From positions 57,051,693 through 57,115,692 of the forward strand of contig CM028379.1 of the NCBI GenBank assembly GCA_013146195.2: 64,000 nt of DNA, given 5' to 3'. Below, in pieces: positions 57,180 through 64,000 of the stretch (position 1 is its first letter; each line of letters starts with the position of its first letter). The notes beneath the pieces are model-generated. The model was not told where the DNA came from. It worked only from the letters and a program-made list of their open reading frames with translations, and did not search any database. The position numbers were made by a program, and so were the translations under genes. The stretch is from Codonopsis lanceolata (taxonomy: Eukaryota > Streptophyta > Magnoliopsida > Asterales > Campanulaceae).

Positions 57180-57928
57180 TCAAGCAGCGGTTCCATCAAC
57201 ACAAAGCCATTGACCCACGAAGAGCTTATCACAATCGAGGTTAGGGTTGATGAGAGCAAAGAACTTAGTACTCAACTTGAACGTCTGAGCAATTGCTGCG
57301 CAAGTGTCTCCACTTGCTACGCTCGTCACTGTCTCACATTCTACGACAGAGATCGCCTTCTGGAAACCAACTGCGCATTTCATAAATCAAAGAGAGAATA
57401 TGTCAGCAAATTATTAAAATTAAAAAAAGTCAGAAAAAATGCGTATTTTGCACAATCAAACTAATTATAGCAAATGTAAGTATGTAACCCATTTATTTCT
57501 GCATTAAAAAATATTAAATTTAAAATTGTCTTATTAACGTCAACTAGCACGCAGCGTGGTGATTTTGAAAGAATATGTTTCTAGAAGGGTAAAACTATCA
57601 TTTTTTACAACTACTTTGTTTATGAAAATAAGGTTTTGAAATAGTGTTTATAAGAAACAAACTTCGCTTTCAAAACGCTGCACAAAACGGGCTCTAAATC
57701 GATCACTAAAACTGCATACTGCACTACTTAACTACTTACGAATTTTTCCAATAAGTTGAGAAATCACACCATAAAACAAAAACATTCCTAGTTACAATAC
57801 GTAAAGTATGCCTAAAACTTACTTCCAAGGGTTGATCTGGCTTCAGTCATTGTGATGACAAGGAAAAGAGAGAGAATCAAGGCCATGTTGAGAAACATGG
57901 CAGCTCTGTTGTTGGTTGCCTTGGCCAT
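57180..57928 (-). CDS. Small secreted LysM-domain protein, two exons
   Basis: Exon 1 57928-57823 and exon 2 57370-57180 join in phase (donor gtaagt, acceptor gcgcag; 452-bp intron) to code 98 aa. Residues about 12-30 are a signal peptide (MFLNMALILSLFLVITMTEA). One LysM domain covers about residues 48-90: CETVTSVASGDTCAAIAQTF, then ALINPNLDC, then LFVGQWLCV, with Cys residues that would form disulfides. LysM domains bind N-acetylglucosamine polymers (chitin, peptidoglycan), so an apoplastic role in carbohydrate sensing is plausible but not shown. The length matches the plant family of about 100-aa single-LysM proteins. A TATA box lies 88 bp upstream. The intron holds a truncated PIF-like end (57590-57697). 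Confidence 0.88.
57590..57697. mobile_element. Truncated PIF/Harbinger-type end in the LysM intron
   Basis: The stretch with ggttttgaaatag, gtttataagaaa and caaaacgctgcacaaaacgggctctaaat matches the right end of the element at 53570-54372. No left end is visible, so it is a remnant. Confidence 0.55.
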
Positions 57929-58015
57929 GTTCCTTTTTTTTCTTTCTTTTTAGCTGTGCTAGAAATAGTTAGGTAGATACTAGTTCTTCTGACGAGTTGC
58001 TTCCATGCTTCTTAC

Positions 58016-58023
58016 TATTTATA
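58016..58023 (-). promoter_or_regulatory. TATA box of the LysM gene
   Basis: TATAAATA on the minus strand, 88 bp before the start codon, in an otherwise unremarkable upstream region. Confidence 0.65.
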
Positions 58024-58199
58024 GAGAGTGCTTGTGGATAATACCGAAGTACTAACAGCATAAAGTCAATATTTAATCCAGTTTTACATTGTGAACTGAG
58101 AGATACTGAAGACCGGCCCTTCTTTCTTTCAGCTTGAGTTTTAACCTTGTCACATTGATTCTTACATCTGATTAAGATTGTCGGTACCTTTTCGTACAA

Positions 58200-60044
58200 C
58201 TAATTATCAGGTTTATCTTACAAAATGAAACTTATGGTATGAACCAATTGTTCAATCTAAAAACTATGCTGGGGATCCTCTAACTGTGGAAATCTCCGCA
58301 TTGTTCTTTTAGTTTGCTCCGTCATATTTGCTGCTTTCTCAGACAAGATACATTGTTAATTGGTCAGATTTTCATCATTAGATCTTTGATTGAAAGCAAT
58401 CTCTTAAGAATGTAAGCTTATTCAATCTCTAATCTTGTGAGATAGATTAGCTAGTAATCTATGTTGCTCTTTAAAATATAGTAATCTCGTACATATTTTC
58501 TTTGTTCTTTTTAGAAAACATGTTTTAAATACTTGGATCTATCTATGTAACATATGTTCACTTTTTGTGATCATTCAAGGCTCATATGCAAATCTCGTTG
58601 AGAATAACTAGATTTGGAATGAGTCTCATTAGAATGTCAAAGGATACCTCTTAAGCTCACTGTGGATCCCCAATTGTATATCTTATACACCCGTTATTGA
58701 GGATGTGTACAAGATTGAAGCTCAATTGTATCCTTCTCACTTAAAGTTAAAGTGTTATATTTCCCTTCTTACTTATGGTAAAAGTGCTCCTTCACACTTT
58801 ATGGATATATAGTGTCCCCTTCCCCATTATTTTTTTATATCTATTTTCAAGTGTGAGCAAGCAAGTGACGCTTTATTATTCAAATGAACTCTAGCAATAT
58901 CCAGCAGGTAAATCCATCCTTGTGTCGAAGACGGGAGATTGGTGAAGTCTTGTTCATCATTGGGCCATTGGGTCTTTGTTTATGTGCTCATGTGCTCTAA
59001 CACATGGTCTGACAACAACGTGGTTGTTTTGTTGCACTTTCGTGTTAAGATTGAGTCATTTATAAAGTTCTACTGTAACCAAGTTAGAGGTCCCCGGTGA
59101 AAATATCAACATGTTGTGCTAATCATAGAAATTTTCATGATTAGAGGTTGGTATGCTCGTTCACAAGTTTAGGATCATGCTAGTTTTCATTTCAATGTCG
59201 ATTAAGCACACCTTAGTGTTTTTTAGGTGATTAGTTGTTTAGGGTTAAGCTCCGGTTGACCCTATTTGAGTAATCAAGCCCTAAGGTGTTAGTTTCGACG
59301 TCTTATCATATCCCCCCTTTCCATCCCATGATGTTTGGGATTCTTTTGTGACTCATGTTGTATTCATGAAAAAACCATGACATTTTGTGCTTCCTTGACC
59401 TCCCATGTGAAACCGATAACCATCAGTGAGTGATTAACCCTTTAAGAATCCAGCCATTCTAACAATCTCTAAGACCGAAAAGGTTAATTGGGTGTTTTAC
59501 CTACTTAATTAGCCCTTGAACCCATAAAATATTTTTTTATTATGTTTTATGAAAGTGGTGACTCTTGTTGTGTTTATTTGAAAGTTCATTTATTAGGCTC
59601 AAGTGTATATATATATAACGTACTAAAGTTAGAAACTCGTTGTTTTTGTAATAACAACCATTTGAAGTTTTGAAACGGGGTTCACATATTGCCAAAGTCA
59701 CTGGGGAGTAGACTTTTCTTGAGTGGGCTAGACAGTTGTTCAATTACTTTGCTTGAATTTTTGATGTGAGCTTTGTGCTTAAGTGCTAAGTGTTTTATTT
59801 GTCATCTACATTGCTCTTTGGTTGCCGGTTTCTTTTTATAACAAACATTTGAACACATTTTTTATGGTAAAAAAAAAAATTCCTATATCGATCAACTTTG
59901 TAACAAAAAATATCCATGTAGAAACATTACTATAGATAAATATTGTAGTAGGGGACGAGTATGTTTCTTGAGAGTCCTACTCTCTTACAACTCAATTTAC
60001 CAATACTCAGTGAGTCGAGTTAAAATGATTTGTTTTATATAAAA
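58200..60044. other. Intergenic, no gene seen
   Basis: About 1.8 kb without a supportable ORF or recognisable repeat ends; the ORF at 59540-59743 is not gene-like. Confidence 0.55.
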
Positions 60045-60990
60045 CTAGATTTTGTGCATGTGCCTATAACACATTGTCAGTATAGACGTGATCAATGTAT
60101 GAAACGAGCATGATGATAATAAATTAGTATATGATTAAGATTTTGTAGGGGTCGGATCAATGTACACTACACATAAAAAGACGATTTTCCAAAAAATTAA
60201 AGAAATAAAAAATTTTATTAGCTGTAAAATTTTGTAACTCATCCAAAAAGAGTATAATTAAGCATCCAAAAATATTCTCTCTTACACACACCAACACAAC
60301 ATATGTTAATTGAAATAAACTTAAAAATGAAAATCGCAGCAAACAAAAAATATAAAATAAATTGGATGAAACATAGTAAACTAACAAAATACTATTTTGA
60401 AATCACAAATATTTCAGACTATTAAGGAAAATTGAGCACACATTTTAAAAAAGAAAGAAATTAAAATACAAATATTTAAAATTACAAAACTTACGAATAA
60501 ATGTTTTTTTAAAAAATAAATCTAGGTCGGATAAAAATGAAATTAAGATTCAGTTGATTACGATAATAATTAATTAAGAAACTACAAACTAAATATTAAT
60601 AATAAAATTAAAATACAAATATTTAAAATTCTAAAAATTAATTACAAAACTTACAAACAAATATCTCATTAAAACAATTCAATGAATGCTCGAGATAAAT
60701 TATAGATAACCACCTCGTCAACTCAAACGAAAAGATGTGGTTAAGAAAATATGTTAGGGGAAAGCATTCTTGTAACTGTAATTGGCTGTGGAGAGGATAA
60801 TTAAAAATATATATATAACTGAGGGGTTATTACAAAATTATTGGTTATAGATGGGTAATTCAAACAAAACTCATAATTGAGGAGTTTATATATAACTCAC
60901 ATATTTACGAATCAATCTAGACCGTCAGTTGTGTTTGATATAATTCAATCTGGACCGTTAGTTAGTTCAATATCTCTTTTATAATATAGA
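60045..60990 (-). mobile_element. Helitron-like non-autonomous element
   Basis: On the minus strand it begins TCTATATTATAAAAGAGATA (60990) and ends GCACATGCACAAAATCTAG (60045), lying between host A and T. The TC start, CTAG end and small palindrome near the 3' end fit plant Helitrons. The 13 bp next to the 5' end (atttataatatag) are a partial repeat of the terminus. AT-rich interior, no Rep/helicase. Confidence 0.72.
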
Positions 60991-62622
60991 TTTATAATAT
61001 AGATACTTGTAAAACCATGTTTCCTAAGTTTTTGTCTTATGCTAATAGTACCATTTGTTGTCAAAAGTCGTATATATTGCAAAGGGACTCTCAAATTGAT
61101 TGAAATTAATAGAATCTTGAAATGAATGATTAATTAATATTGTTTCCTCTTTTTTTTTTAAAGAAATTATATTGTTTCTAGGATTTAGGAATGATGGTCT
61201 ACGCAGAAAATTATATAGCATAATAAATTTTCTAAATATTGTTAATTATACATTAGTAGAAGAAATGGATACGTAATACATTATTACCTTTCTTGCATGT
61301 CTATTCATTATAATAATTTCATTTTCTTATCCAAAAATATTTACCAATTTTTTATTCTTGCTAATATTAGGAAACAAATTAAGTAAAAGCTTGGCGTAAA
61401 CATATATTTTTGCCATGTTAGGCTAGATTGAACCATGATCCATACGACAATGCACTTAAATTCACAAATTATGCAATAACCCATAATATTCTGATCTTCT
61501 CGAAACTAAATTATATTATGAACAATTTACTATGATAATCGATCAATGTAGTAATGTATTTGTTTCGATGAAATAGTCTATTATTTTCATAATTTTCATA
61601 ATGCATACTCAAAATGACTAAACAACCCTACCCTACCCTACCCTACCCTACCCTACCCTAAGCATCCTAATCCTAAACCCCAAATGCCATCACTATTGCT
61701 CAATTAGTAAAATAGAGAAGTCTAGCAAAGCAGAAAAAGAGGTTTATGTGGGGGCGGTGAAACGAAAGAAACGGCTCCATATAACAAGTTTCTCATTCAA
61801 CTGCCCTTTGATTATTGCATATAAGCATTCCCCTCAATTTCAATTTTCAATAAGAAAAATAACCAATTATTTCAAACACAAACACTACCCTACTAGTACC
61901 ACACTCCTACAATAAAAAAAACTATATTTTTTGTTAGACATATTATTTTTCCCCAACCTACCGTGTTCTGCAATACAAAAAAGGAAAAGAAGCAAAAAAA
62001 ACTTGAACTACAATATCCACCACATATTTAAACAAGGCTGCAATACTTTAAAAAAAAAGTTGTGTAAAAAAGTTTGAGTAGGTTTCTTGTAAAACCGTTT
62101 TACGGATTTTAATTTTTAAGACGGAATTCCTCTTTCTCACATATCAACCCACCAACACACTATAGGTATGATTCGGAGGATACGTTTTACAAAAAATATT
62201 AGTAAGATCGTTTTACATAAATTTTTGCCAAAAAGTTTATGATTTTTAAAAAATATTTTTTATCATTCCTAAATAATTGTCGTATTTTATTTTTTTGTCT
62301 GTCCTAAAAAAATGGTCATATTTTTAAACTTTTATTTTAAGGAAAACATTTTACAACTTTTTTTTTCTTCATACTTAACCATGATTAAATTCATTAAGAG
62401 CTTTAAAAAATATTAATATATATTATACCAATATTTATAATATATTTGATTAATTTTTTTAACAAAACATTTATTGGAACCGTAATAAAAAGGTCAAAAA
62501 TCGGACGGCTACAAGATAAGGTACAGGAGACTACTATGTAGACGCCTGTATTAGAGGAATACTCTGTTTTCGGTAGTCAACTTGAATATCAATCTTGGTA
62601 CTAACACTATACGGAAACCCTA
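60991..62622. other. AT-rich intergenic with a short CCCTA run
   Basis: Contains (CCCTA)7 at 61626-61660, telomere-like but not the plant CCCTAAA unit. A partial Stowaway-like stretch (cattcctaaataattgtcg) is near 62265. No gene. Confidence 0.6.
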
Positions 62623-62822
62623 ACACTAATTAATGCGTGGTATGACCAGGATGGATGATCATAATCCTCAAAGGATTAGGATAATCAAATTAATCCTAAA
62701 ACTAAACGGAAACCCAGTACTTACATATACTCTTCCTAATTCTTTCAATCTTTCAATTCATTATTCTGTTCCTGTTCTTGAGTTTTCTCGTCTAAAATCC
62801 TTACTCAGTCAAACAAACAAAC

Positions 62823-63269
62823 ATGGCATTTGAGAGAGGAGCTCGAATTGAAGTAGCTAGCAGAGAAGACGGCTTCGTGGGTTCCTACTACGCCGCCAAC
62901 ATCATTGCCGGCATTTCCCTGAAAAAGTCACCACGATTTAGTGAATACCTGGTTGAGTACACAACTCTGGTTACAGAGGATCAATCTCGTCCGTTAAGAG
63001 AGATGGTCTCCGTCAACGAGATCCGGCCTGTTCCTCCTGAAGTCCCGGCAAACGGTTTCCGTGTCTCTGATATTATCGACGTTTATGACAATGATGGGTG
63101 GTGGGTAGGGGAGGTTAGAGGGATAATTGCCGGATTCTACCTCGTGTATTTTGAGACAACAAAAGAGGAAATTGCTTACACATTTGATCGAGTGAGGGTT
63201 CATCAAGATTGGGTGGAGGGCAAGTGGGTCTCCTCCTACTCCAACTCCATGTTAAGGAACAAAGCTTGA
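62823..63269 (+). CDS. Agenet-domain protein, single exon
   Basis: 148 aa. Residues 1-75 form a first Agenet/Tudor-like module (FERGARIEVASREDGFVGSYY; YLVEYTTLV; LREMVSVNEIRPVPPE). Residues 79-140 form a second (FRVSDIIDVYDNDGWWVGEV; YLVYFETTKEEIAY; RVRVHQDWVEGKW). Tandem Agenet modules of plant proteins, including the DUF724 group, bind histone tails or other nuclear proteins; this short form has only the pair. The start lies in a good context (aaacATGG) after a leader of CAAA repeats. The frame is intact and flanked by a plausible poly-A signal at 63396. Confidence 0.88.
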   Translation: MAFERGARIEVASREDGFVGSYYAANIIAGISLKKSPRFSEYLVEYTTLVTEDQSRPLREMVSVNEIRPVPPEVPANGFRVSDIIDVYDNDGWWVGEVRGIIAGFYLVYFETTKEEIAYTFDRVRVHQDWVEGKWVSSYSNSMLRNKA

Positions 63270-63395
63270 AGAACTATATACAAACTTATCTGGTGAGTGA
63301 TGAGACTGTAAATGTATTAACAACGTTAATTTCAAGAACCTAGAGCATTACTCCTCTATTTCTTTGTACTTGAAATTATTCTTATTTTCCGGATG

Positions 63396-63401
63396 AATAA
63401 A
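63396..63401 (+). terminator. Poly-A signal of the Agenet gene
   Basis: AATAAA 127 bp after the stop codon. Confidence 0.6.
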
Positions 63402-63532
63402 AGATGGTCTTCTTGTTATCAGTTTCATTGTCAAAGCATACTTTGTATGCTGATACTTTGGTGATTATTATGAAGGGTTCCTTGTCTAATGCTTACTTGT
63501 ATAATTTATTTAAACTGCCCCTATGTTGAGAC

Positions 63533-64000
63533 TAGGCCTGATGGAAATTGAAGCATTCAAGAATCAAGATTCAGTATATAATGTGTTAGCTATGTCAATA
63601 GAAGCATCTGCGTTTGTCACCGAGTATGATGGAAAACGCTCCGCTTGGTTGTCACTTGTCAGCTAATGCAAAGTAACTCTGTCCAGAGGGAACTAAAGTG
63701 GTCTAGGATCTAAGTTTGGTAGTTTTAGCGTTGGGTCCAAGAAGTATACTGACCAGTACAATCTGTATAGCACGTCCACATTTATATGACAGAGCTTGAA
63801 ATGAGCATTTTGATTAAATTCTTACACCTCCTCTGCCTATTTCTGTTCTTACCAATGAAGCATATGCCACGGTTGAAATCAAGATGGGCATAACATAAAA
63901 GAACATTTATTAATGATAACTACAGGATGAACAAGTACAACTAGCATTGGCTTCATCATCCGAATGGCTACTAATTAAGGGAAAAACATTAACTTGAAGA
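63533..64000 (-). repeat. Block C, paralogue of the LysM 3' flank, running off the window
   Basis: Aligns with block B (56600-57030) in the same orientation. In block B the LysM stop codon follows about 150 bp further right, so a second LysM gene on the minus strand is expected just beyond the window. A short Cys-rich frame (DDEANASCTCSSCSYH) is at about 63915-63975. Confidence 0.75.

Noticed and set aside
57544..57558. Helitron 3' end (CTAG with CACGCAGCGTG)
   Set aside because: The palindrome touches CTAG without the usual spacer and no matching 5' end was found; it lies in the LysM intron.

Overview
The window looks like repeat-rich nuclear DNA of a eudicot plant. Evidence: low GC, Ty1/copia and Ty3/gypsy elements, Stowaway, hAT and PIF MITEs, a Mutator-like element, CACTA elements, Helitron-type ends, a plant SINE, and spliced plant genes (LysM secreted protein, Agenet protein, DCN1-like, serpin and cpFtsY exons). 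I cannot name the species from sequence alone. Most of the window is nested mobile DNA; only the right-hand 10 kb looks like ordinary low-copy gene space.

Layout. 1-9244: right part of a Ty3/gypsy element with about 4-kb LTRs and a 2.65-kb interior that has gag remnants but no pol; it is inserted in the gag of a minus-strand copia element (9245-9664). 10240-10969: hAT remnant. 11768-12794: tandem repeats, a Helitron-type end and a SINE with perfect target duplications. 13236-13803 and 52005-52606: two parts of one minus-strand gypsy integrase region. 13804-23792 and 42123-52004: two near-identical, same-orientation ~9.9-kb CACTA elements without transposase. They carry pieces of at least five host genes: serpin, intronless DCN1-like, 3'-5' exonuclease, cpFtsY and beta-catenin-like protein 1. 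39759-42122 and 23793-25180: the two halves of a Tork-like copia element, in swapped order. 26.3-28.6 kb: AT-rich tandem arrays. 28777-29632: hAT-like element. 29802-36096: Mutator-like element with a decayed transposase gene and a convergent two-exon GRF zinc-finger gene. 36097-39658: Tat/Ogre-like LTR element running into a 100-N gap (39659-39758). 52.6-55.3 kb: inverted repeats and MITEs. 54.85-64.0 kb: gene space with a LysM gene (57180-57928, minus), an Agenet gene (62823-63269, plus), three related blocks pointing to a tandem family, and a Helitron-like element (60045-60990).

The most notable point is the pair of CACTA elements. The 3-bp flanks are tgt/atg for copy 1 and atg/tgt for copy 2, and the interrupted copia and gypsy reading frames pair up only crosswise. 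One element therefore began in the gypsy and the other in the copia, and the flanks were later exchanged. This is either recombination between the copies (for example integration of a circular DNA carrying copia plus CACTA) or an assembly swap through a 10-kb repeat. The 100-N gap inside the exchanged segment keeps the second explanation alive.

Intact-looking protein genes are few: DCN1-like copy 1 (inside CACTA 1), the GRF gene (inside the Mutator-like element), the LysM gene and the Agenet gene. No rRNA genes, tRNA genes or CRISPR arrays were seen.
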